A stretch of 16,720 nt of DNA from Pontimonas sp. (GTDB lineage: Bacteria; Actinomycetota; Actinomycetes; Actinomycetales; Microbacteriaceae): NCBI GenBank assembly GCA_017852615.1, contig JAFMKX010000006.1:1-16720 (forward strand), read 5' to 3'. Below, one piece after another: positions 1 through 7,146 of the stretch. Below the pieces are notes generated by a model that made no database searches, was not told the DNA's origin, and worked only from the letters and a program-made list of their open reading frames with translations. Position numbers and translations under genes: made by a program. Numbering within the stretch: the first letter of the stretch is position 1; the number at the start of each line of letters is the position of its first letter.

Positions 1-1691
1 CCAAGACCGTATCTCTGGGCCTGATCGCGGGTTTCTGGCAACGGCGCTACTGCTAGTTGTCCCACCAGGGTGGCCAGCGCCACGGGGGTTTCCTCGGTCA
101 CCTTGGTCACCCATTGCGCAGAACCGTAGTGCTCAAACGCGGAGATCATGGCGTCTCGGACTAACGCAAGTGCTCCATGGGAGAACTGAGTAGCCAACAC
201 CGCTTGGGCTCGATCCTCGGGAACTTTATCCGGATGTTGCAAGAGCACCATCAGCGCATCGCGCTCAAGGGTTGTCACGGGATCTTTCGCTAAGGCCGCC
301 ATGTCGTAGGGCTTATCGGAGTCAGGAACCTCCGATGAGCCTCCCCGAGGGGTAGCGCCCCGAGAGGCACCCTGCTTAATTTCCCGCGCCACGTCATCCG
401 GGTTCATTCCTAACCAACCAGCGAGCTCCCGGGCGTATCCATCCCTAATCACCCGGTCTCTAATCGCCGCGACAATGGGCACGGCAGCACGCAGAGCCTG
501 TCCACGCCCTTCCACCGTGTTGAGGTCAAGTTGTTTCATGACTTGCTTGATCATGAATTCATACATGGGTCGACGTGAGGAAATGACCTCGCGCAGCGCT
601 TGATCGCCTTGGGTAATCCGAACATCACAGGGGTCCAGTCCTTCAGGAGGGACCGCCACGAAGGTCTGGGCAGCAAAACGTGATTCCTCGGCATAGGCGC
701 GCGAAGCGGCTTTTTGGCCGGCTTCATCAGGATCAAAGGTGAAAATAACCTCCCCCTGGGAGGACTGTCCTGGGTTGTCAGAATCCCCCAACACACGACG
801 CACCACCGTCACGTGATCGCCACCAAAAGCAGTTCCACAGGTGGCTACCGCCGTGGTGATTCCTGCCAGATGGCAGGCCATCACATCGGTGTATCCCTCC
901 ACAATGACCACTTGACGCGCCTTAGCGATATCGCGCTTGGCTAAATCCAGCCCGTAGAGCACCCGGGACTTGTGATACACCGGTGTTTCGGGGGTGTTGA
1001 GGTATTTAGGCCCCTGGTCATCATCGCCTAGTTTCCGGGCGCCAAAACCGATGGTTTGTCCGGTGACATCGCGGATGGGCCACATGAGCCGTCCGCGAAA
1101 ACGGTCATAAACTCCACGATCACCCTGCGAGAGCAAACCCGCTTCCAGCAGCTCGGCAACACTAAAACCCTGTTGGGTCAAATACTTGGAGGTGGCGTCA
1201 AAAGAACGGGGCGAATAGCCCACCCCGAACCGCTCGGCAGCGAGAGCATCAAATCCTCGCTCGCCCAGAAAAACTCGCCCTGGTTCTGCCTCCGCAGACA
1301 GCAGTTGTTCCTTGAAAAATGCTTCTGCGGCGGCGTTGGCGGCTAATAATCGTGCCCGATTGCCCGCATCGGGCGCCGAGCCACCTTCCTCGTAGTGCAG
1401 GGCATAGCCCACCTTGCCCGCTAAACGCTCCACTGCTTCTTGGAAACTCAGGTGGTCCATTTTCTGCACGAAACTATAGACATCGCCGCCTTCGCCACAG
1501 CCAAAACAGTGATAGAAACCGGCCTGCGGGCGAACATGAAAACTAGGGCTTCTCTCGTCGTGGAATGGGCACAGGCCTTTCATAGACCCGACCCCAGCAG
1601 ATTTCAGGGTCACATATTCGCCCACGACATCGGCGATGTTGACGCGCTGACGCACCTCATCAATGTCACTGCGCTTAATTAACCCCGCCAC
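1..1691 (-). CDS. dnaG: DNA primase DnaG (3' end cut by window edge)
   Basis: DnaG makes the RNA primers for lagging-strand and restart DNA synthesis and works with the DnaB helicase. I translated the frame from 1691 to the window edge: 563 whole codons, no stop. Residues 1-100 hold the CHC2 zinc-binding domain, with Cys41, His44, Cys62 and Cys65 in CPFHDERSPSF and YHCFGCGEGGD. The TOPRIM catalytic core follows: EGYTDV at 265-270 and FDPDEAG at 319-325, which keeps the metal-binding DxD. The last visible part (about 430-563) belongs to the C-terminal helicase-binding region. The usual family length is about 600-640 residues, so some 50-80 are missing off the left edge. Two in-frame GTG codons (1697 and 1691) follow a TAG at 1703-1701. 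I chose 1691 because neither has a good ribosome-binding site and a -10-like TAGACT lies six bases before it, which fits a leaderless start. Identity is certain; the start is not. Confidence 0.96.
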   Translation of the reverse strand, partial: MAGLIKRSDIDEVRQRVNIADVVGEYVTLKSAGVGSMKGLCPFHDERSPSFHVRPQAGFYHCFGCGEGGDVYSFVQKMDHLSFQEAVERLAGKVGYALHYEEGGSAPDAGNRARLLAANAAAEAFFKEQLLSAEAEPGRVFLGERGFDALAAERFGVGYSPRSFDATSKYLTQQGFSVAELLEAGLLSQGDRGVYDRFRGRLMWPIRDVTGQTIGFGARKLGDDDQGPKYLNTPETPVYHKSRVLYGLDLAKRDIAKARQVVIVEGYTDVMACHLAGITTAVATCGTAFGGDHVTVVRRVLGDSDNPGQSSQGEVIFTFDPDEAGQKAASRAYAEESRFAAQTFVAVPPEGLDPCDVRITQGDQALREVISSRRPMYEFMIKQVMKQLDLNTVEGRGQALRAAVPIVAAIRDRVIRDGYARELAGWLGMNPDDVAREIKQGASRGATPRGGSSEVPDSDKPYDMAALAKDPVTTLERDALMVLLQHPDKVPEDRAQAVLATQFSHGALALVRDAMISAFEHYGSAQWVTKVTEETPVALATLVGQLAVAPLPETRDQAQRYGL

Positions 1692-1697
1692 AGCCAC

Positions 1698-1703
1698 AGT
1701 CTA
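1698..1703 (-). promoter_or_regulatory. Candidate -10 hexamer for leaderless dnaG
   Basis: On the minus strand this reads TAGACT (TAnnnT pattern), followed by GTGGCT and then the GTG at 1691. That puts the expected transcription start on the start codon. No convincing -35 box is seen 17 bases upstream (CACCGG). The dgt-dnaG gap (1698-1750) otherwise holds only a short 4-bp hairpin at 1719-1729 with no T-run, so I do not call a terminator. Confidence 0.3.
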
Positions 1704-1750
1704 GTTATCCAGCCCTTGCCCCGGTGGGGAAAGCGCGATTCTGTGGAGAG

Positions 1751-2965
1751 CTATCCCTGTCGCATCCGCTCAAAGAAAGCCATAGCTGACTGATCCGTGA
1801 GCGAGGCCACCTGGTCCACAATGACCCTTTTTTTGGCTTCGGGGGTGCTGGCGTTGTCGTAATCCCTGGAAAACACCGGATCTAAGCCGCTGGGGTCGCG
1901 GTGAAGAGACTCTGCGATGGCGACAATAACCTCGCGTTGGTGCGCATAAATAGGTTGACGCGCACTATGGGACATCACGTGAACGGCTACTAAGCCTTTG
2001 AGTAGCGCTATTTCCTCTCGGGTCGTCTCAGGGACATCGAGTGTGATGCCCTCGGCGCCCTCGATCAGGGATGCCCCCTCGGCAAACCGCCCAATCAACG
2101 TGCTGGTCAGGTTCTTCAAGCCCGCTAGCTGAACCCTGGAATCATCAAATTCGGTCACCCACCCGGGAATACCCACCAAACGATCCCACGCATTGCGCAG
2201 GCGCGACGAGGATAGAGTCCCCACCCAATCCGACATGCCCTGAGCCATCTCGTCCCATCTCGCCTGCCGGGATATTTCTCGGGGGTCTACATAGCTATTG
2301 ACAATGGCGTCTTCGAAATCGTGAACCGAATAGGCCACGTCATCGGAGAAATCCATTACCTGCGCCTCAATGGCCAATACTCGCTCAGGAAGCCCCGCCC
2401 TAGACCACTCAAACACCTCTGAGTCGAGATCATAGAAACCAAATTTCGCCCGGCCGCTGGGATCCATATCGGGCTGGGTCGACCCCCAGGGATATTTCGT
2501 GCTCGCCAACAGACTTGCCCGAGTCAGGTTTAGACCTCGAGGAACACCCACGTCATCGATGGATTTAGGCTCCAGGCTCACCAAGAGTCGAAAGGTTTGA
2601 GCATTTCCTTCAAATCCCCCGATATCGCTCGCCCACGCAGCGAGCGCACCTTCGCCGTTGTGGCCAAAAGGTGGATGACCAATATCGTGGGCAAGGCACG
2701 CGGTCTCGACGACGTCGGCATCAAGGCCTAACCGATTGGCAAGCTCACGACCAATTTGAGCGACCTCTAGGGAATGGGTGAGGCGATTTCTCGCAAAATC
2801 TAAGCCGGCCGCCGGCGAGAGCACTTGGGTTTTCGCGGCGAGACGCCGCAACGCAGAGGAATGCAGCAATCTGCCACGATCTCGGGCAAAATCACTGCGA
2901 GAGGACGAATGAACCTCGGGAACAAAACGTTCCCGATCATGCTCGGTGTAGACCTTAGCCACCAC
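1751..2965 (-). CDS. dgt: dGTPase-like HD-domain deoxynucleotide triphosphohydrolase
   Basis: Members of this family remove the whole triphosphate from dGTP or other dNTPs and help set nucleotide pools. The 404-residue product carries the HD metal site: His64 in RNRLTHSLEV, His93-Asp94 in AHDIGHPPFGHNGE (93-105) and Asp208/Asp209 in DFSDDVAYSVHDFEDAI. The N-terminal DRERFVPE and LHSSALRRLAAKTQV stretches are typical of the actinobacterial type-2 group. The start is GTG at 2965 (a second GTG follows at 2962). It overlaps the end of dusB by 11 bases and is preceded by a strong GGAGGTGG ribosome-binding site lying in a perfect hairpin (2971-2989). This makes translational coupling to dusB likely. 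Substrate choice cannot be read from sequence; many relatives are annotated only as dGTPase-like. Confidence 0.93.
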   Translation of the reverse strand: MVAKVYTEHDRERFVPEVHSSSRSDFARDRGRLLHSSALRRLAAKTQVLSPAAGLDFARNRLTHSLEVAQIGRELANRLGLDADVVETACLAHDIGHPPFGHNGEGALAAWASDIGGFEGNAQTFRLLVSLEPKSIDDVGVPRGLNLTRASLLASTKYPWGSTQPDMDPSGRAKFGFYDLDSEVFEWSRAGLPERVLAIEAQVMDFSDDVAYSVHDFEDAIVNSYVDPREISRQARWDEMAQGMSDWVGTLSSSRLRNAWDRLVGIPGWVTEFDDSRVQLAGLKNLTSTLIGRFAEGASLIEGAEGITLDVPETTREEIALLKGLVAVHVMSHSARQPIYAHQREVIVAIAESLHRDPSGLDPVFSRDYDNASTPEAKKRVIVDQVASLTDQSAMAFFERMRQG

Positions 2966-4112
2966 TGGAATCCACCTCCGCGAGGTGGAGTACCGACCGC
3001 TGGGTTTCGCTAAGCTCGCGGCTTTCTAACCAGTGTTCGGGCAACGCAGTCTTCTTGGGAGTTCCTTGACGACCCCTGGGGCCCTCAACACCTTCACCGG
3101 GGTATTCCACATCCTCCTCGAGCTGAGCAAGATAATCATCAATCTGTTGCAAAGATTCCACGGTGGCGAGCTGAGCTCGCAGTGCACCGCCGACGGGGTA
3201 TCCCTTGAAATACCAGGCCACGTGTTTACGAATATCCCGGCAGGCGTGGTTTTCATCGCCATCGAAGAAATCGACCAAAAGTTCAGCATGGCGACGAAAC
3301 GCCTGCGCCACCTGAGTAAGCCCCGGCTGTTGGCGAACGCTTTCCCCCCGGAAGGCGGCTTGGAGATCAGCGAAGAGCCAGGGTCGGCCCAAACAGCCGC
3401 GCCCCACCACCACGCCGTCACAGTCGCTTTGGGCCATCATCGCCAGTGCATCCTCAGCACTCCAAATATCTCCATTGCCCAGAACGGGAACCGAAGAAAT
3501 AGTCGATTTGAGCTCCCCAATGGCGTCCCAATCCGCATGCCCGGAATAAAACTCCGACGCGGTCCTGGCATGGAGAGCGATGGAGGCAACCCCGGCACCC
3601 TCGGCCGCTTTTCCCGCCTCTACAAAGGTCAGGTGATCTTGGTCAATTCCTTTGCGCATTTTGATGGTCAAAGGCAAAGCACCAGAGGCTTTCACCGCGG
3701 ATTCGACGATGTCGCGAAAAAGGTCCCTCTTCCAGGGGAGGGCCGCGCCGCCGCCTTTTCTGGTGACTTTAGGAACGGGGCATCCAAAATTGAGGTCAAT
3801 ATGGTCACATAAATCTTCATCGACCAGGAATTTGATGGCTTCTGACACCGTGGTGGGGTCCACGCCATAGAGCTGAATACTGCGCGGAACCTCTGATTCA
3901 TGGTGCTTAATCAGGCGCATACTGGTCGGAGTTCGCTCCACCAGGGCTCGGGAGGTAATCATTTCGCTGACATAAAGCCCCGCGCCAAATTCTCGACACA
4001 AGCGCCGAAAAGCGGTGTTCGTGATTCCCGCCATAGGCGCGAGGACAACGGGGATGTCCAGCTCAAGCGGGCCGATGGACAGCGGCTTCGCGGTGGTGGC
4101 AGCCCCCGCCAC
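2955..4112 (-). CDS. dusB: tRNA-dihydrouridine synthase, DusB family
   Basis: Dus enzymes are FMN- and NADPH-dependent and reduce specific uridines in tRNA D-loops to dihydrouridine. The 385-residue protein has the TIM-barrel signature: APMAGITNTAFR at 25-36, the catalytic Cys111 in NFGCPVPKVTRKGGG (108-122), Lys151 in TIKMRKG, HART at 181-184, GNGDI at 212-216 and the phosphate-binding GVVVGRGCLGRPW at 233-245. A helical tRNA-recognition domain follows. The start is GTG at 4112, two bases after the glyS stop, with GGGAG seven bases upstream inside the glyS end, so the two are probably translated together. Its 3' end overlaps dgt by 11 bases. The length is slightly above the bacterial norm because of a charged C-terminal tail of about 35 residues. 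The name DusB rather than another Dus is by overall resemblance and the PVPKVTRKGGG signature; the modified position is not visible from sequence. Confidence 0.93.
   Translation of the reverse strand: MAGAATTAKPLSIGPLELDIPVVLAPMAGITNTAFRRLCREFGAGLYVSEMITSRALVERTPTSMRLIKHHESEVPRSIQLYGVDPTTVSEAIKFLVDEDLCDHIDLNFGCPVPKVTRKGGGAALPWKRDLFRDIVESAVKASGALPLTIKMRKGIDQDHLTFVEAGKAAEGAGVASIALHARTASEFYSGHADWDAIGELKSTISSVPVLGNGDIWSAEDALAMMAQSDCDGVVVGRGCLGRPWLFADLQAAFRGESVRQQPGLTQVAQAFRRHAELLVDFFDGDENHACRDIRKHVAWYFKGYPVGGALRAQLATVESLQQIDDYLAQLEEDVEYPGEGVEGPRGRQGTPKKTALPEHWLESRELSETQRSVLHLAEVDSSGG
2971..2989 (-). promoter_or_regulatory. Hairpin burying the dgt Shine-Dalgarno sequence
   Basis: The minus strand reads TCCACCTC-GCG-GAGGTGGA, a perfect 8-bp stem with a 3-base loop. 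The 3' arm contains GAGGTGG, the ribosome-binding site of dgt, about 9 bases before its GTG. The whole hairpin lies in the last dusB codons. Seen directly: the inverted repeat and its position. Inferred: initiation at dgt is blocked unless ribosomes finishing dusB melt the stem, giving coupled translation. Confidence 0.55.
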
Positions 4113-4114
4113 GA

Positions 4115-5500
4115 TTACGCTCCCAGCAGTGCTTGAGCCAGGTAGCCCTGGAGTTGATCCAACGACACTCTTTCCTGCGCCATGGTGTCGCGCTCGCGAA
4201 TCGTCACGGCGTTATCGTCTAACGAATCAAAGTCCACGGTCAACGCGAAGGGTGTGCCGATTTCATCGTTGCGACGATAGCGGCGCCCAATCGCACCGGC
4301 ATCATCGAACTCGACGTTCCAGTGCGCACGCAGGTCATCGGCGATGCGCTGCGCTAAGGGAGACAGATCCTCATGGCGAGACAGCGGCAACACAGCAACC
4401 TTGATCGGAGCAAGCCTTCTATCCAGACGCAACACCGTGCGGGTGTCCACCCCGCCCTTAGCGTTCGGGGCTTCATCCTCAGCATAGGCATCCACCAAAA
4501 AGGCCATCAGGGAACGCGTCAAACCAGCCGCTGGTTCGATCACATAGGGCGTCCACCGCTCATCAGCAGCTTGATCAAAATACGCCAGCTCAGTTCCTGA
4601 GTGCTCCGAATGGGTCTTGAGGTCGAAGTCCGTGCGGTTGGCGACACCCTCAAGCTCGCCAAATTCACCCGAGGAGAATCCGAATCGATACTCAATATCC
4701 ACTGTTCGCTTGGAATAGTGCGAGAGCTTGTCTTTCGGGTGCTCATAGAGGCGAAGGTTGTCTGGGTTGATACCTAAATCTGTGTACCACGCCAGGCGGC
4801 GATCAATCCAATACTGGTGCCAGGTCTCGTCTTCCCCAGGCTTGACAAAGAATTCCATTTCCATTTGTTCGAATTCCCGGGTGCGGAAAATAAAGTTTCC
4901 CGGCGTAATTTCGTTGCGGAAGCTTTTTCCGATCTGAGCAATACCAAAAGGCGGCTTCATCCGCGCGGTGGACACCACATTATTGAAGTTCACAAAAATT
5001 CCCTGCGCCGTTTCGGGGCGCAAATAATGCATGCCAGCTTCGTCATCGACTGGACCCAGGTACGTTTTGAGCAACCCACTAAAAGGCTTAGGCTCGGTAA
5101 ATTTTCCTTTATTCCCACAGTGCGGGCAGGCAATATCGGCAAGACCGTTCTCGGGGGCTCGACCCTTTTTCTCTTCGTACTCTTCGAGCAGGTGATCGCC
5201 ACGGTAGCGCTTGTGGCACCCCAGGCACTCCACGAGTGGGTCACTAAAGACTTCCACGTGACCGGAGGCTTCCCACACAGCCTTGGGCAAAATCACGGCT
5301 GAATCAAGACCGACGACATCACTGCGCGACGTGACGGTGTGGCGCCACCATTGCCGTTTGATGTTTTCTTTGAGCTCTACACCTAAGGGCCCGTAGTCCC
5401 AGGCGGAGCGGGAGCCACCATAGATTTCCCCAGACTGAAAGACGAAACCGCGTCTCTTGGCAAGCGCAATAACGCTATCGAGCTTGTTCTTGGCTGCCAC
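4115..5500 (-). CDS. glyS: Glycyl-tRNA synthetase, single-chain dimeric type
   Basis: This class II enzyme charges tRNA-Gly with glycine in the cytoplasm. The 461-residue protein is the single-chain (alpha-2) form found in actinobacteria, archaea and eukaryotes, not the GlyQ/GlyS two-subunit form. Visible parts are the N-terminal motif 1 region, an inserted four-cysteine cluster (C92xxC95 and C125xxC128) probably binding zinc, RPETAQG at 161-167, motif 2 with RNE at 194-196 through FRTREFEQMEMEFF (205-218), motif 3 at 322-335 (EPAAGLTRSLMAFL, with Arg329), and a C-terminal anticodon-binding domain from about residue 365. The length matches the family. The start is GTG at 5500, chosen because AAGGGAG lies six bases upstream (5507-5513). 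The 48-base gap to uppS contains a GC-rich hairpin, so this may be where a second promoter acts. Confidence 0.97.
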   Translation of the reverse strand: MAAKNKLDSVIALAKRRGFVFQSGEIYGGSRSAWDYGPLGVELKENIKRQWWRHTVTSRSDVVGLDSAVILPKAVWEASGHVEVFSDPLVECLGCHKRYRGDHLLEEYEEKKGRAPENGLADIACPHCGNKGKFTEPKPFSGLLKTYLGPVDDEAGMHYLRPETAQGIFVNFNNVVSTARMKPPFGIAQIGKSFRNEITPGNFIFRTREFEQMEMEFFVKPGEDETWHQYWIDRRLAWYTDLGINPDNLRLYEHPKDKLSHYSKRTVDIEYRFGFSSGEFGELEGVANRTDFDLKTHSEHSGTELAYFDQAADERWTPYVIEPAAGLTRSLMAFLVDAYAEDEAPNAKGGVDTRTVLRLDRRLAPIKVAVLPLSRHEDLSPLAQRIADDLRAHWNVEFDDAGAIGRRYRRNDEIGTPFALTVDFDSLDDNAVTIRERDTMAQERVSLDQLQGYLAQALLGA

Positions 5501-5506
5501 CTAGTA

Positions 5507-5551
5507 CTCCCTTGTTCGAGCGCCCTCAGGGCGCCACAAGCCTCTATCTTA
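5507..5551 (-). promoter_or_regulatory. uppS-glyS junction: hairpin, RBS and possible -10
   Basis: On the minus strand the order is TAAGAT (5551-5546, overlapping the uppS stop and resembling a -10), then a perfect hairpin GCGCCC-TGA-GGGCGC (5534-5520), then AAGGGAG (5513-5507), then the glyS GTG. The hairpin has no following T-run, so it does not look like an intrinsic terminator. No good -35 box is visible. The sequence is too short for a T-box. Whether this is a promoter with a structured leader or merely a spacer hairpin is unknown. Confidence 0.3.
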
Positions 5552-6343
5552 GCGAGAGCCTTTTGCCGGTTGCCTCGGAGTGTCAATCGCTTTACCAAAG
5601 CGCCGGGAGCGTCGCTGATATTCCTCCAGGGCTTCCCAGAGCTGGACCCTGGTCATATCTGGCCACAGGGTGTCCAGAAACACCATCTCGGCATATGCAC
5701 TCTGCCACGGCAGGAAATTACTGGTCCGCCGCTCCCCCGATGTCCGAATAAACAGGTCCACATCGGGGGCATCGGGGATATAGAGATGGCGTTGCACAGT
5801 TTTTTCACTAATCCGCGAGGGGACAAGGCGCTGCTCGGCCACCTCTTGGCCAATTTCTCGCATCGCATCAACAAGCTCTGCCCGACCGCCATAATTCACA
5901 CACATACTCAGCGTCAGGGCCGAGTTGCCCGCGGTCATGTCTTCGGCAAACTCCAGATCTTTGATCACACTGGACCACAACTTGGGCTTGCGACCCGACC
6001 AGCGAATGCGAACACCCCAGTGGTCTAATTGATCCCGCCTGCGGCGCAACACATCGCGATTGAACCCCATCAAGAATCTGACTTCTTCGGGGGATCGATT
6101 CCAATTTTCGGTGGAAAACGCATAGACCGACAAGTGGCTCACCCCCGCTTGGAGAGCTCCGGCCACGATATCCAGCAGGGCGGCTTCGCCCGCTTTGTGT
6201 CCCTCCACCCGCGCTAGACCGCGAGCGTTAGCCCAGCGCCCATTTCCATCCATCACGATGGCCACATGCCGGGGAATTTGATTCTTATCCAGCTCTGGGG
6301 GGCTTTGATGAGTCCAGTCCAGAGGAAGAAATTCGCCAGCCAT
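5549..6343 (-). CDS. uppS: Isoprenyl transferase (undecaprenyl/polyprenyl diphosphate synthase family)
   Basis: This cis-prenyltransferase condenses isopentenyl diphosphate with an allylic diphosphate to build the polyprenyl carrier lipid used in cell-wall synthesis. The 264-residue protein shows HVAIVMDGNGRWA with catalytic Asp32 (26-38), FSTENW in the middle, and the C-terminal RTSGERRTSNFLPWQSAYAE block that binds the homoallylic substrate. The open frame extends 47 codons further up to 6484, but that part overlaps recO and has no family resemblance. I place the start at ATG 6343, where it shares one base with the recO stop (TAATG) and has a GAGGCGG ribosome-binding site. Actinobacteria can carry two such enzymes, one making a short product, so chain length is undecided; the family itself is certain. 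Confidence 0.94.
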   Translation of the reverse strand: MAGEFLPLDWTHQSPPELDKNQIPRHVAIVMDGNGRWANARGLARVEGHKAGEAALLDIVAGALQAGVSHLSVYAFSTENWNRSPEEVRFLMGFNRDVLRRRRDQLDHWGVRIRWSGRKPKLWSSVIKDLEFAEDMTAGNSALTLSMCVNYGGRAELVDAMREIGQEVAEQRLVPSRISEKTVQRHLYIPDAPDVDLFIRTSGERRTSNFLPWQSAYAEMVFLDTLWPDMTRVQLWEALEEYQRRSRRFGKAIDTPRQPAKGSR

Positions 6344-7086
6344 TACGACACCGCCTCGCTTACCCCTCGCTCCAAGTGGGCCAAGGACCGCACATGACGC
6401 TCGAGGTGGAACTGGGTATAGGCGGCAATGAGCCCCGAAACTTGCGAGGATACGGCTGGCTCGGCTTTGTCGACCGCGGCCCAATCACCCTCCACCAGGG
6501 CTATGAGCAACTCCTTGCCGCCATCGCTGAGTTTCGGTGAACCCGCAGGAGCAAGGCCATCAGAGACAACACCCCCCATCGACACCACGAAGGCGCGATG
6601 GTCTCCCTCGTCCCCGGTGACCGCGCATCGGGTGATACTCGGTGACCAACCGGCCAGCGCCAAGGCGCGGAGTAAATAACTATCCACTATGGCGCCCGAT
6701 GGGTGCTCACCCTGGGCGAGAGACCGCAGGCCGCCATTGAGCAACATGTAGTGAGTGGGCAAAAAATCATGGTCGGTTAGTTTGTCGGCCGTTTCCACCA
6801 TCACCATAGCCGCGGTGTATTTGGCGTAATCGTGGCTCATCGCTTGGGAATAGTTGTCGATGGCATCCGCCTGCTGGATGATATCCAGGCTTTTACCCTC
6901 ATAGAGCTGAACGTCCACGACGGTGAAGGGCTCTAGTCTGGCCCCGAAACGCGAGGTGGTTTTGCGCACCCCTTTAGCCACGGCTCGCACCTTGCCGTGC
7001 TTTTTACACAACAGGGTGACGATTTTGTCGGCCTCACCTAAGAGATGTGTGCGCAAGACAATAGCGTCATCTCGATAGGTGGGCAT
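6343..7086 (-). CDS. recO: DNA repair protein RecO
   Basis: RecO acts in RecF-pathway recombinational repair: it binds single-stranded DNA, anneals SSB-coated strands and with RecR loads RecA. The 247-residue protein has the N-terminal OB fold (YRDDAIVLRTHLLGEADKIV at 4-23, then VRAVAKGVRK at 33-42) and the all-helical RecO C-terminal domain. The family's four-cysteine zinc site is largely lost: only Cys154 remains, while the other three positions are Thr157, Ser175 and Leu178 in the otherwise recognisable stretches 154-167 and 170-182. The start is ATG 7086, directly preceded by AGAGAC and a -10-like GATACT, with no Shine-Dalgarno sequence, so translation may be leaderless. It sits 60 bases after leuA and shares a base with uppS, giving a recO-uppS transcript. 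Confidence 0.93.
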   Translation of the reverse strand: MPTYRDDAIVLRTHLLGEADKIVTLLCKKHGKVRAVAKGVRKTTSRFGARLEPFTVVDVQLYEGKSLDIIQQADAIDNYSQAMSHDYAKYTAAMVMVETADKLTDHDFLPTHYMLLNGGLRSLAQGEHPSGAIVDSYLLRALALAGWSPSITRCAVTGDEGDHRAFVVSMGGVVSDGLAPAGSPKLSDGGKELLIALVEGDWAAVDKAEPAVSSQVSGLIAAYTQFHLERHVRSLAHLERGVSEAVS

Positions 7087-7146
7087 GTCTCTAGTATCCC
7101 GCGCCTGGGAGCCGAAGCGGGGACTGGGCGCGCGAAAACTTTGTTG
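7087..7146 (-). promoter_or_regulatory. leuA-recO gap: inverted repeat and candidate -10
   Basis: After the leuA stop the minus strand contains CGCGCC (7132-7127) and its complement GGCGCG (7105-7100), 21 bases apart, with a small C(TTCG)G loop between them. GATACT follows at 7098-7093, then AGAGAC and the recO ATG. The inverted repeat has no T-run after it, so a terminator is doubtful. GATACT at six bases from the ATG suits a leaderless promoter, but no -35 box is evident. Confidence 0.25.

Noticed and set aside
1719..1729. CCCC-GGT-GGGG hairpin as a dgt terminator
   Set aside because: The stem is only 4 bp and is not followed by a T-run on the transcribed strand.
1698..1750. Possible DnaA-box-like words (TTATCCAGC on the plus strand) near dnaG
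   Set aside because: It is a single imperfect match to TTATCCACA with no cluster or AT-rich stretch; nothing suggests an origin.
3033..3812. 259-codon open frame on the plus strand
   Set aside because: It lies fully antisense to dusB, which has all catalytic motifs. The plus-strand product shows no recognisable domain and no ribosome-binding site; it is a codon-bias shadow.
5501..5548. T-box riboswitch upstream of glyS
   Set aside because: The gap is only 48 bases and contains neither a specifier-loop region nor a T-box sequence with a terminator.
6344..6484. 47-codon N-terminal extension of uppS
   Set aside because: It is out of family, lies inside recO, and ATG 6343 has a TAATG junction and a ribosome-binding site.
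7100..7132. Inverted repeat after leuA as an intrinsic terminator
   Set aside because: The 6-bp arms are 21 bases apart and the downstream sequence is not T-rich; kept only as a note in the gap feature.
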